The notes: generated from the letters alone by a model not told the origin. Positions 16,035 to 23,536 are shown, counted from the first letter of the stretch. The stretch is 29,587 nt of DNA from JANNRR01 sp043736155 (GCA_043736155.1 JAYTDA010000286.1:1-29587), one strand, 5' to 3'. Numbers and translations: made by a program.

Positions 16035-16673
16035 CTATGCCGCCGCAGGCTCCGCAGCGGCTTTTGGTGTGGCATCGGCGGCAGGACCTGCAGCACTGCC
16101 ATCGCCGTTGGCAACGGCGGCAGACCCGCCGGTTTCCCGCAGCCCCCCGGGTGCCGGGGCCCGGCCGATCAGCGGCACTGGCTGGGGGGCCGGTTTGGTG
16201 TCGCCCATCACGACGGTTGCCGCCTTTTGCCCGTCTGTGACACCGGCATCCGGTTTCGCCTCCCCGATTTTCGGCTTTTCAGCCGCTACAGGTCGGTCCA
16301 TCGCATGGACATTGCGCGCGGCATCAATCCGGGCCAGCGACATCCGCAGATGCGCCTCCAGTTCCAGCAGTGTCGCCTCGAACGTCGGCGGCGGGCCGGT
16401 CAGAACATTGATGTCAAACGGTTCCGGCAAGGCGATGAGGCTGGAGGTTCCGCTGCCACTGACAGGTTCACCGGCGCTGGCATAGGCGAATTGCGGGGAT
16501 ATCGCCGGCCGGGGTGTGGCGGTGTAATTGGCCGACGCCTGCCCGCCACCTGACGATGCCGCCACGGCGGCAATCTCTGGCGCCGCCTTTTGCGTTTGCA
16601 CTTCACCCAAATGTGCCACGGGTGCCAGCGATACCGGCATCCCGAAGCGTAACAGCCCGATCATATCCGACAT
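16035..16673 (-). CDS. Unrecognised Ala/Pro-rich protein
   Basis: A 212-residue protein of no family I recognise. Residues 1-30 are mildly hydrophobic (MSDMIGLLRFGMPVSLAPVA) but do not form a clear signal peptide. The middle (about 85-125) holds an ordered-looking segment with INVLTGPPPTFEATLLELEAHLRMSLARIDAARN, likely amphipathic helix. The C-terminal 80 residues are low-complexity Ala/Pro/Gly/Lys, probably disordered and ending in an alanine run. GGGAG at good spacing before the ATG supports translation. It lies 133 nt downstream of kup on the same strand, so it may share that transcript. Confidence 0.65.
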   Translation of the reverse strand: MSDMIGLLRFGMPVSLAPVAHLGEVQTQKAAPEIAAVAASSGGGQASANYTATPRPAISPQFAYASAGEPVSGSGTSSLIALPEPFDINVLTGPPPTFEATLLELEAHLRMSLARIDAARNVHAMDRPVAAEKPKIGEAKPDAGVTDGQKAATVVMGDTKPAPQPVPLIGRAPAPGGLRETGGSAAVANGDGSAAGPAADATPKAAAEPAAA

Positions 16674-16806
16674 TTGGCGCTCCCATCCACAGACCCCGAC
16701 CCATTATCAGTGTGCGCCGCGAATCTTTGCAGGGGGTTAATGGCGACCGGCAATCTGGGGCATTGGTTAACGCGCAAGATGCAGCCAAATCCGGTGCAGC
16801 AGCGGT

Positions 16807-18699
16807 TCAGATCGCCAGCTGTTGCCCCATTTCCACCACCCGGTTTGACGGCAGGCGGTAGAAATCGGTAGCGTCCGATGCGCTTTTGGTCATGGCGATG
16901 AACAGCCGTTCCTGCCAGACCGGCAAACCGGAATTGCGCGCCGGGCGGAATGACCGGCGGTTGAGGAAAAACGATGTGCTCATGATATCGAACTTTTCCC
17001 CGGCCTTGCGCGCCAAGGCCAGCGCCTTTGGCACATTCGGCTGTTCCATATAGCCGAAGGTCAGCTTGATCCGGGCGAAATTGTCACTGAGCCGTTCGAT
17101 GGTGATCCGCTCCGCATCGCGCACCAAGGGTGTGGTGGCAACGCCAACGGTCACTATAAAATTCTGCGCATGCAGCACATGGTTGTGTTTCAAATTGTGC
17201 ATCAGCGCCGATGGCGCCATTTCCGGGTCCGATGTCAAAAACACCGCTGTGCCGGGCGCCGCTGCCGGATGCGATTTTTTCAGCATCCCGATCAGGGTTT
17301 CCAGCGATACATTGCCTGCCCGCGCCTTTTTCTGCACATAAAGCGTGCCCTTGACCCATGTCCACATCATCAGAACCATGGTTGCCGCCATCAGCAGCGG
17401 CACATAGCCGCCATCCAGCACCTTCAACAGGTTGGCGATCAGGAAGGTCCCTTCAATCATCAATAGCGGCACGATCACCGCCAGCACGAGACCGAGCGGC
17501 CATTTCCACGCCTTGTAAAACAGCGCAAAGGCCAGGATCGTGGTAATCACCATGTCGCCGGTGACCGCAATGCCATAGGCGCTGGCCAGACTGGACGAAG
17601 AGCCAAAAGCCACCACCAGCACCACAACGCCCACCGCCAGGATCATGTTGATGCGCGGCAGATAAATCTGGCCATACTGGGTTTCAGAGGTGTGCTGGAT
17701 TTCCAGCCGGGGCAGCAGCCCCATTTGAACCGCCTGTTGCACCATCGAAAAGGCACCGGAAATCACCGCCTGGCTGGCAATGATGGTGGCGGCGGTGGCA
17801 AGGATCACCAGCGGCAGCAGTGCCCAGTCCGGTGCCATCAGGAAAAACGGATTTTCCGCTGCTTCGGGGTTGGAAAGTACCAGTGCGCCCTGACCGAGAT
17901 AGCTCAGAGTCAGCGCCGGAAACACCAGAAAGGCCCAGGCCATCCGGATTGGGCGGCGGCCAAAGTGCCCCATGTCGGCATACAAAGCCTCGCCCCCCGT
18001 CACCGCCAGAAACACCGACCCCAGCACGATGAAAGAGGCAAACCCGTTGTGCACAAGAAACCCCAGCGCATGGACGGGGTTGAGGGCCACGAGGATGTAA
18101 GGGTCGTCAAACAGATGGATCAGCCCCATGGTCGCCATCACGATGAACCAGACCACCATGATCGGGCCGAAAAAGGTCGATACCTTTTCGGTGCCCTTGT
18201 TCTGAAAGATGAACAGACCCACGATGATCACCAGGGTCACCGGAATGACAAAGGGCGAAAAGCCGGGTGCCACCAGCGAAAGCCCCTCTACCGCCGACAG
18301 CACCGAAATGGCAGGGGTGATGATGGCATCGCCGAAAAACAGCGATATCCCCACAACCCCGATCGCCAGCAACCAGACCGGGCGACGGCGCAGCGCCTGC
18401 TGTACCAATGCCACCAGCGACAGGGTGCCGCCTTCGCCGCGGTTGTCGGCCCGCATGATCAGGATCACATATTTGACCGTCACAATCAGGATCAGCGTCC
18501 AGATCAGCAGCGAAATCACCCCGATCACATCGGCCCGCGTCAATCCGTCATAGCTGGCCGCATGCAAAGATTCGCGCAAGGCATACAGCGGGCTGGTGCC
18601 GATGTCGCCATAGACAACCCCAATGGACCCCAGGACGAGTTTCCACAGTTTCGATTTTGGGGAATGGGTACCGCCGTTGGCGAGGTTTGGCGCGGTCAT
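16807..18699 (-). CDS. kup: Kup-family potassium uptake protein
   Basis: A 630-residue inner-membrane K+ (H+-coupled) transporter of the Kup/HAK/KT family. The signature GVVYGDIGTSPLYALRE sits at about residues 27-43. About twelve transmembrane segments follow, and a cytoplasmic C-terminal domain of about 170 residues ends with FYRLPSNRVVEMGQQLAI. Length matches E. coli Kup (622). I chose ATG 18699 (MTAPNLANGG) with AGAGA upstream, because the open frame beyond it to 18753 is an unconserved basic stretch. It separates preTA from rutR-bauA and has no obvious role in pyrimidine metabolism. Confidence 0.95.
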   Translation of the reverse strand: MTAPNLANGGTHSPKSKLWKLVLGSIGVVYGDIGTSPLYALRESLHAASYDGLTRADVIGVISLLIWTLILIVTVKYVILIMRADNRGEGGTLSLVALVQQALRRRPVWLLAIGVVGISLFFGDAIITPAISVLSAVEGLSLVAPGFSPFVIPVTLVIIVGLFIFQNKGTEKVSTFFGPIMVVWFIVMATMGLIHLFDDPYILVALNPVHALGFLVHNGFASFIVLGSVFLAVTGGEALYADMGHFGRRPIRMAWAFLVFPALTLSYLGQGALVLSNPEAAENPFFLMAPDWALLPLVILATAATIIASQAVISGAFSMVQQAVQMGLLPRLEIQHTSETQYGQIYLPRINMILAVGVVVLVVAFGSSSSLASAYGIAVTGDMVITTILAFALFYKAWKWPLGLVLAVIVPLLMIEGTFLIANLLKVLDGGYVPLLMAATMVLMMWTWVKGTLYVQKKARAGNVSLETLIGMLKKSHPAAAPGTAVFLTSDPEMAPSALMHNLKHNHVLHAQNFIVTVGVATTPLVRDAERITIERLSDNFARIKLTFGYMEQPNVPKALALARKAGEKFDIMSTSFFLNRRSFRPARNSGLPVWQERLFIAMTKSASDATDFYRLPSNRVVEMGQQLAI

Positions 18700-18816
18700 G
18701 TTCTCTGACGCTTGGCAGACAGAGTCGCGCTTATAGCGACGCCGGTGCGGCACAACAAGGTGGCATTTGGTGCCGGTGCAACGGGCAGGCGCTGCGTGGC
18801 CGGGCCACGGCCCCCA

Positions 18817-19443
18817 TTACCCCTGACCCGCCGGGGTCAGCATCCGGGTGAACAGCATCTCCAGATGTCGTTCCGCCTCGGGGTAGGGGTCAGCCCCTTC
18901 CTTGCCCAGCACCAGCCGCACCTGCACATCGAAATCGGCATAATGCTGGGTCAGGGCCCAGATCGAAAAGATCAGATGGTGTGGATGCAGATCGGCGATT
19001 TTCCCTGCGGCCGACCAGCCGCGGATCACCGCAGCCTTGGCGTCGACCAGCTCTTTCAACTCTCCCCTGATCGCGGCTTCGATCCTGGGGGCGCCTTGCA
19101 GGATTTCATTGGCAAACAACCGGCTTTCGCGTGGAAACTCGCGGCTCATCTGCAACTTGCGCCGGACATAGCCCAGGATCTCGGCCCGGGGATCGCCGTC
19201 TGCATCCATCTTGTACAAAGGTGCCAGCCAGATCGCCAGCATCTGGCTGAGCAGCGCCACATGGATCGCTTCTTTTGACGCGAAGTAATACAGCAGGTTT
19301 GGCTTTGACAGCCCCGCCACTTCGGCAATCTGATCGAGCGTCGCGCCGCGAAACCCCTGTGCCGAAAACACCTCCAGTGCCGCTTCCAGAATGGTGCCGG
19401 TGTTCTTTTGCTGGATGCGGGTATTGGCGCGGGGTCTGGTCAT
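18817..19443 (-). CDS. rutR: TetR-family pyrimidine-responsive regulator RutR
   Basis: A 208-residue TetR-family repressor closely resembling E. coli RutR, which is released from DNA by uracil or thymine. The N-terminal HTH (about 16-62) contains LDQIAEVAGLSKPNLLYYFASKEAI. The ligand domain keeps RutR-like blocks (IWLAPLYKMD, SRLFANEILQGAP, LIFSIWALTQHYADF). E. coli RutR has near-identical HLIFMIWASTQHYADF. It is transcribed away from the bauA-type gene, and a RutR operator at 19521-19536 lies in the shared 149-bp spacer. Autoregulation and control of bauA are therefore likely. A CTGACCC/GGGTCAG inverted repeat (18823-18840) overlaps its last codons. Confidence 0.93.
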   Translation of the reverse strand: MTRPRANTRIQQKNTGTILEAALEVFSAQGFRGATLDQIAEVAGLSKPNLLYYFASKEAIHVALLSQMLAIWLAPLYKMDADGDPRAEILGYVRRKLQMSREFPRESRLFANEILQGAPRIEAAIRGELKELVDAKAAVIRGWSAAGKIADLHPHHLIFSIWALTQHYADFDVQVRLVLGKEGADPYPEAERHLEMLFTRMLTPAGQG

Positions 19444-19488
19444 CGATGCGTCTGCTGCCTGTTGTCGTGCGGTTTCCGGGCTATTGCC

Positions 19489-19516
19489 TTGACGCCCCTT
19501 GGCTCTCTGCTAGCCT
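19489..19516 (+). promoter_or_regulatory. Candidate bauA promoter
   Basis: TTGACG (19489-19494), a 16-nt spacer and TAGCCT (19511-19516) form a plausible sigma-70 promoter reading toward the aminotransferase. Transcription would start near 19523, inside the RutR operator, so RutR binding would block initiation. On the opposite strand the operator supplies a TTGACC that could serve as the rutR -35. Confidence 0.5.
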
Positions 19517-19520
19517 TGGT

Positions 19521-19536
19521 CTGACCATCTGGTCAA
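19521..19536. promoter_or_regulatory. RutR operator
   Basis: CTGACCATCTGGTCAA matches the E. coli RutR consensus TTGACCANNTGGTCAA at all but the first position. It sits between rutR (start 19443) and the bauA-type gene (start 19593), over the predicted transcription start of the latter. The adjacent rutR gene makes chance unlikely. I found no comparable site upstream of preT. Confidence 0.85.
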
Positions 19537-19592
19537 ACAAAACTTGCCCTGCCACGCCCGATAGGCGTCGGTGCGGCCTATGGAGGTGCCCC

Positions 19593-20921
19593 ATGGCGCT
19601 GGATCGCAATGCCGTTCCCAATGATCTGAACGCCTTCTGGATGCCGTTCACCTCCAACCGGCAGTTCAAGAAGGCGCCACGGATGTTCGTATCCGCCGAC
19701 CGGATGCATTACACCACCTCCGACGGTCGCAAGGTGCTGGATGGTACCGCCGGTCTGTGGTGCTGCAACGCCGGTCACAACCGGCCCAAGATCGTTGAAG
19801 CGATCCGCCAGCAGGCAGGCGAGCTGGACTATGCACCCGCGTTCCAGATGGGCCACCCCAAGGCGTTTGAACTGGCCAACCGGGTGGTGGAGATTGCCCC
19901 CAAGGGGATGGACCATGTGTTTTACACCAACTCCGGGTCGGAGGCAGTGGAAACCGCGCTGAAGATTGCCATCGCCTATCACCGGGCGCGGGGCGAAGGC
20001 ACCCGCACCCGGCTGATCGGGCGCGAACGCGGCTATCACGGGGTCAATTTCGGCGGCATTTCGGTGGGCGGCATCGTCAGCAACCGCAAGGTCTTCGGCT
20101 CGCTGCTGACCGGGGTGGACCATCTGCCCCACACCCATCTGCCCGGCAAGAACGCCTTTACCAAGGGTCAGCCGGAACATGGCGCCGAGCTTGCCGATGA
20201 TCTGGAACGCATCGTGGCGCTGCATGGCGCGGAAAACATCGCCGCAGTCATTGTTGAACCGATGGCGGGGTCAACCGGGGTGCTGATGCCGCCAAAAGGC
20301 TATCTGGAACGCTTGCGCGCCATATCGGCCAAACACGGCATCCTGCTGATCTTCGATGAGGTAATCACCGGTTTTGGCCGCCTTGGTTCACCCTTTGCCG
20401 CCCAGCATTTCAACGTGATGCCGGATATGATCACGCTCGCCAAAGGCCTGACCAACGGCGTCATTCCGATGGGCGCTGTGCTGGCCACCGGGCAGATTCA
20501 CGATGCTTTCATGGGAGGGCCCGAGCATCTGATCGAACTTTTCCACGGCTATACCTATTCCGGCAATCCGATCGCCTCGGCCTGCGGCATCGCCACGCTG
20601 GAAACCTACAAGGACGAAGGGCTGTTTCAACGCGCCGCCGATCTTGCCCCCTATTGGGAAGCGGCGCTGCACTCGCTGGCCGATTGCCCGCATGTGATCG
20701 ACATCCGCAACATGGGCCTGATTGGTGCGGTGGAATTGCAGCCAATTGCCGGCGAGCCGACCAAACGCGCCTTCGAGGCGTTTTTGCGCGGCTATGACAA
20801 GGGCATCCTGATCCGCACCACCGGTGACATCATTGCCATGTCGCCGCCGCTGATCGTCGAGAAACACGATATCGACACCCTGATCGGCACCCTGCGGGAG
20901 GTGTTGAGGGACTTGCCTTAG
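19593..20921 (+). CDS. bauA: Beta-alanine--pyruvate (omega-amino acid) aminotransferase
   Basis: A 442-residue class III PLP aminotransferase that should convert beta-alanine plus pyruvate to malonate semialdehyde plus alanine in the cytoplasm, the step after ring opening and decarbamoylation of uracil. Visible elements are the N-terminal FWMPFTSNRQFK typical of omega-amino acid:pyruvate enzymes, YTNSGSEAVETALK for cofactor phosphate binding, Asp255 in LIFDEVITGFGR and Schiff-base Lys284 in TLAKGLTNG. GGAGG (19582-19586) precedes ATG 19593. The frame extends further upstream, but only through the intergenic operator and across rutR. A RutR box and promoter lie upstream, tying it to pyrimidine availability. 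GABA or other omega-amines could also be substrates. Confidence 0.92.
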   Translation: MALDRNAVPNDLNAFWMPFTSNRQFKKAPRMFVSADRMHYTTSDGRKVLDGTAGLWCCNAGHNRPKIVEAIRQQAGELDYAPAFQMGHPKAFELANRVVEIAPKGMDHVFYTNSGSEAVETALKIAIAYHRARGEGTRTRLIGRERGYHGVNFGGISVGGIVSNRKVFGSLLTGVDHLPHTHLPGKNAFTKGQPEHGAELADDLERIVALHGAENIAAVIVEPMAGSTGVLMPPKGYLERLRAISAKHGILLIFDEVITGFGRLGSPFAAQHFNVMPDMITLAKGLTNGVIPMGAVLATGQIHDAFMGGPEHLIELFHGYTYSGNPIASACGIATLETYKDEGLFQRAADLAPYWEAALHSLADCPHVIDIRNMGLIGAVELQPIAGEPTKRAFEAFLRGYDKGILIRTTGDIIAMSPPLIVEKHDIDTLIGTLREVLRDLP

Positions 20922-20927
20922 GAGCAG

Positions 20928-20956
20928 TGGACAGCCCTCCTGTTTATTGGCATAAT
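20928..20956 (+). promoter_or_regulatory. parDE promoter
   Basis: TGGACA (20928-20933), exactly 17 nt, then CATAAT (20951-20956): five of six matches to each sigma-70 consensus hexamer. Transcription would start near 20963, giving a leader of only about 17 nt. The promoter begins seven bases after the bauA-type stop codon and overlaps the large inverted repeat at 20936-20974, consistent with autorepression by ParD/ParDE. Confidence 0.65.
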
Positions 20957-20974
20957 CTGCCAACAAACAGGAGG
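20936..20974. promoter_or_regulatory. 39-bp imperfect palindrome, ParDE operator
   Basis: CCTCCTGTTT (20936-20945) is perfectly complementary to AAACAGGAGG (20965-20974). Inside, TTGGCA (20947-20952) pairs with TGCCAA (20958-20963). This gives 17-bp arms with a single mismatch and a 5-nt centre. It covers the promoter spacer, the -10 and the AGGAGG ribosome site (20969-20974) of parD. Palindromes at this position are typical autoregulatory operators of type II toxin-antitoxin modules. Confidence 0.8.
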
Positions 20975-20979
20975 CCCCG

Positions 20980-21231
20980 ATGGTAACCCGCAATGTCGTG
21001 CTGACCGATCAGCAATCCGCCTTTGTCGATGAAGTGGTTCGGAACGGCCGGTTTCAGAATGCCAGCGAGGCGCTGCGCGCCGGTCTGCGCCTGCTGGAAA
21101 AGGAAGAGGCGGCGTGGGATCAGGTGCGGCGCGGCGTGCTGGAAGGGCTGGCACAGGTGCAACGGGGGGAGTTTGTGGATGGGGAAGAGGCTTTCAAGCG
21201 AATCCGTGAAAAACACTTTGCCAGCGAATGA
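20980..21231 (+). CDS. parD: ParD-family antitoxin
   Basis: An 83-residue type II antitoxin expected to neutralise the ParE toxin encoded next and to repress their shared promoter. The N-terminal half is a ribbon-helix-helix domain (TRNVVLTDQQSAFVDEVVRNGRFQ, then ASEALRAGLRLLEKEE). The C-terminal half is a charged toxin-binding tail (EGLAQVQRGEFVDGEEAFKRIREKH), as in ParD/CC2985-type antitoxins. The ATG lies five bases after a perfect AGGAGG within the operator palindrome. Its stop overlaps parE in ATGA (21228-21231). Its start is 58 nt past the aminotransferase stop. Confidence 0.93.
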   Translation: MVTRNVVLTDQQSAFVDEVVRNGRFQNASEALRAGLRLLEKEEAAWDQVRRGVLEGLAQVQRGEFVDGEEAFKRIREKHFASE

Positions 21232-21548
21232 GGTCCTTTCGGCTTTCATACCGCGCTGAGTTCAGCCTTGATGCCATTGCCGCTTTTTCGCGCGAAACCT
21301 TTGGGAACATTCGCGGACAAGCGTATGTTGCAACCTTGCTGGAACGGTGCCGAAAGATCGCGTTGGGACAATTGCAGACCAGGCCCTGCCGGTCCCAGTT
21401 CGGCGACGATCTGCGCGACGATCTGCGCTTTGTGCGATCGGGCAGCCATAACGTGATTTTCGTTGAAACTCCGTCTGGCGTCACCATCATCGACTTCATC
21501 CACCAAAGCGCCGACATCGGCGGGCGGCTGGGAGGGCCGGAAGAATGA
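21228..21548 (+). CDS. parE: ParE/RelE-superfamily toxin
   Basis: A 106-residue toxin of the RelE/ParE fold. ParE members poison DNA gyrase, while RelE members cleave mRNA. Family features are FRLSYRAEFSLDAIAAFSRETFG at the start, the arginine-containing LRFVRSGSHNVIFVE strand and a C-terminal VTIIDFIHQSADIGGRL. The last matches ParE proteins (IxIxRILHxxMD-like) rather than ribosome-dependent RelE. The gene is full length and appears functional. It is coupled to parD by a 4-nt overlap, and its own stop overlaps the next gene by 4 nt (21545-21548). Confidence 0.92.
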   Translation: MRSFRLSYRAEFSLDAIAAFSRETFGNIRGQAYVATLLERCRKIALGQLQTRPCRSQFGDDLRDDLRFVRSGSHNVIFVETPSGVTIIDFIHQSADIGGRLGGPEE

Positions 21549-21838
21549 GGGCACCCTGCACTGCGACCCAGATGATTGATGACACCCTTGTCCGCGTCAC
21601 AAGGTTCGACTTTGCCCCCAATGCCGAAACCGGCTGGCATCGGCATCGGTTCGACTATGTCATCACCGCTGTCACCGATTGCCAGATGCTGATCGAGGAA
21701 CCGGGTGGCGAAACCCGACGGGTTCTGGTCCCGGCCGGTACCGCCTATCGGCGGCTGGAGGGGGTGGAACATAATGTCATCAACGATGGCGCTTTGCCGA
21801 TGTCGTTTGTCGAGGTGGAACTGAAAGGCAGGCAGTGA
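21545..21838 (+). CDS. Cupin-domain protein, BauB-like
   Basis: A 97-residue single-domain cupin resembling BauB, a small protein encoded beside beta-alanine:pyruvate transaminase (BauA) in Pseudomonas aeruginosa and needed there in beta-alanine use by an unknown mechanism. The metal-binding motif is seen as TGWHRHRFDYV (His32, His34) and GVEHNVIN (His76). The core VRVTRFDFAPNAETGWHRH is typical of this group. The ATG at 21545 overlaps the parE stop and has GGAAG just upstream. An internal ATG at 21572 (MIDDTLVRV) is closer to the usual family start but lacks a ribosome site. It may therefore have been recruited into parE-coupled translation. Confidence 0.8.
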   Translation: MRAPCTATQMIDDTLVRVTRFDFAPNAETGWHRHRFDYVITAVTDCQMLIEEPGGETRRVLVPAGTAYRRLEGVEHNVINDGALPMSFVEVELKGRQ

Positions 21839-21839
21839 C

Positions 21840-22235
21840 ATGGCGGTGGTCCGGGCGTTACCGGCGATGCTCGCGGGGATGACACCGGTTCTGGCCGAGG
21901 GGCGCTGGTGTTTCAACTCGATGCCTGCGCCCGAAGCAGCACCCTTGCTGCCGCATGCGCTGGCCCTGTTTCGCGAGGCCGAGGGGCTGTCACTGATCCT
22001 GCCTGCCGCCATGGCCCCCGATGGGCAGGTGATGCGGCAAATCACCCTTTCGGTGCATTCGGCGCTGGACGGTGTTGGCTTGACGGCTGCAGTTGCTTCG
22101 GCACTGACAGCAGAGGGGATACCCTGCAACATGGTGGCGGCTTTCCACCACGACCACGCCTTTGTGCCAGAGGCGCAGGCACCGGCGGCGCTGGCCTGCC
22201 TGTTGCGCCTGCAGGCCGGGGCGCAAACCCCCTAG
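21840..22235 (+). CDS. ACT-domain-containing small protein
   Basis: A 131-residue protein with a C-terminal ACT-like fold: RQITLSVHSALDGVGLTAAVASALTAEGIPC, then MVAAFHHDHAFVPEAQAPAALACL. It resembles the stand-alone bacterial ACT-domain proteins of about 130 residues that begin with a segment like LAGMTPVLAEGRWCF. ACT domains usually bind amino acids or related small ligands; no catalytic domain is present. The start lies one base after the cupin stop, so it is co-translated with it. It converges on the XRE-type gene with a 4-bp overlap (22232-22235). A ligand-sensing role in beta-amino acid metabolism is only a guess from position. Confidence 0.8.
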   Translation: MAVVRALPAMLAGMTPVLAEGRWCFNSMPAPEAAPLLPHALALFREAEGLSLILPAAMAPDGQVMRQITLSVHSALDGVGLTAAVASALTAEGIPCNMVAAFHHDHAFVPEAQAPAALACLLRLQAGAQTP

Positions 22236-23524
22236 GTTTCCTGCGTCAGGATAGAGCTTTCCCGCCGCGCCGGGCATCCGGCACGCGGACAAATCCGGCA
22301 AGAGGTGCCGACAGCGATGGTCGGGCCATGCACAGATACCGCACCGGTCAAGGGCAGGATCAGCATGGTGGCCGTCACCACTTCCGCCCCGTCAAACCCG
22401 GCGGGATAGGCGATATCGCTGATCGCATAGGCCAGATAGCGCGCCGCCATTGGCCCGGGCAAGTGCAATTCCGCCCGGATCGGCTGACCGGGCCGGGGCA
22501 GGGCGCGGTACAGCGGCCACAAGGGGCAAGCTGCCCCAAAACGCGGAAAGGCAAAGCCTGCCAGCGGTTTGCGCCAGGTCAGCGCCCCGGACCCATCGGC
22601 AATCGCCAGCCCGCTGTCCAGCTCTGGCAGGGTGGCGGCGCGGCGCAGCACCATCGCCAGCCCGACATCAAATTGCACCGCAACCTGCAACGGATCACCG
22701 CCGGTTGCCGCCCATGCCGCGCGGAAGGGTGCCAGCGGCAGGCGGGCGGCATCGGTGGCGTACAGGCGGAACCACCGCGCCGCCATGTCGCGCCCGGCGC
22801 GGCTGGCCAGTTCCGGTGCCGCCAGCAGGGCATCGACGGATCCACCCACCTCCAGCGCCGGGATATGGCTGCCAGTGCGGGAGACCCAGGCCTCGACCTC
22901 TTCCTGCGGGGTGGCGGCGGCACCTTGATCGGCCCCGGTACTGGCCAGATAGCCCGCCAACCCCGATGCCGCATCGGCCAGCCGCACGGCGTCGGCGTTC
23001 AGGTTCTGGTGAAACCGCTGTTGCCATTCCCGGTCCAGATCGTCGGTATCCGCCAGAATCCCCGCAGTGGCCCGCACCGAGGTCACCGCCGACAGCACCT
23101 CATGCAGGGCGGCGGGCAAATAGGGGTCATGCGCCATCCGGTCATTCAGATCGGCCAGATTGCGTTCCAGCAGCGCCGCCTTGCCCTGAGTTTCCGCCAA
23201 CAGCGCCGCCCAACCGGGAAAGCGGCCGAGAAACTCTTCGGCCCGGTCCAGTTCCGGCATGGCGCGGCCACTGGATTGTGCCGCCGCGTCACGCACCAGC
23301 AGCAGTTGCGCCGCCTCTGCACCTTCGCGCAGCAGTTCCCGTTCCACGCCCAAGGCCTGTGCCACCGCGGCCAACAAGGTATCGCTGGCGGGGCGGCGGT
23401 TATGTTCGATCAGATTGAGGTACGAGGCGGAAACCCCGGCAAGGCGCGCCAGTTCAGCCTGTTTCATCCCCGCCAACTGACGGCGTTCGCGGATACGGCT
23501 GCCAGTCAGGGCGGAGCGGGGCAT
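22232..23524 (-). CDS. XRE-family regulator with short-chain acyl-CoA-regulator-like C-terminus
   Basis: A 430-residue transcription factor. Residues 6-63 form an XRE helix-turn-helix (GSRIRERRQLAGMKQAELAR, then VSASYLNLIEHNRRP). The C-terminal third (about 230-430) resembles the DUF2083/ScfR-type domain of acyl-CoA-responsive regulators such as PccR and RamB. It ends in a cysteine motif, CRICPRAGCPARRE. The usual central IrrE-like zinc peptidase motif (HExxH) is not seen. Instead residues 141-193 look like a histidine-kinase H-box helix pair (HEVLSAVTSVRATAGIL). It is probably autoregulated, since an inverted repeat overlaps its predicted promoter. Targets could include propionyl-CoA or malonate-semialdehyde metabolism, the end products of thymine/uracil breakdown, but this is inference. 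Confidence 0.85.
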   Translation of the reverse strand: MPRSALTGSRIRERRQLAGMKQAELARLAGVSASYLNLIEHNRRPASDTLLAAVAQALGVERELLREGAEAAQLLLVRDAAAQSSGRAMPELDRAEEFLGRFPGWAALLAETQGKAALLERNLADLNDRMAHDPYLPAALHEVLSAVTSVRATAGILADTDDLDREWQQRFHQNLNADAVRLADAASGLAGYLASTGADQGAAATPQEEVEAWVSRTGSHIPALEVGGSVDALLAAPELASRAGRDMAARWFRLYATDAARLPLAPFRAAWAATGGDPLQVAVQFDVGLAMVLRRAATLPELDSGLAIADGSGALTWRKPLAGFAFPRFGAACPLWPLYRALPRPGQPIRAELHLPGPMAARYLAYAISDIAYPAGFDGAEVVTATMLILPLTGAVSVHGPTIAVGTSCRICPRAGCPARRESSILTQET

Positions 23525-23536
23525 GAAAACCTTTAC

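Noticed and set aside
18795..18840. Inverted repeats at the end of rutR as an intrinsic terminator
   Set aside because: CGTGGC/GCCACG and CTGACCC/GGGTCAG can form stems, but one lies inside the coding sequence and neither is followed by a U-run on the minus strand.
20928..21548. The parDE region as part of an integrated mobile element
   Set aside because: No transposase, integrase, terminal inverted repeats or target duplication are visible, and base composition is like its surroundings. The pair appears to be a solitary module.
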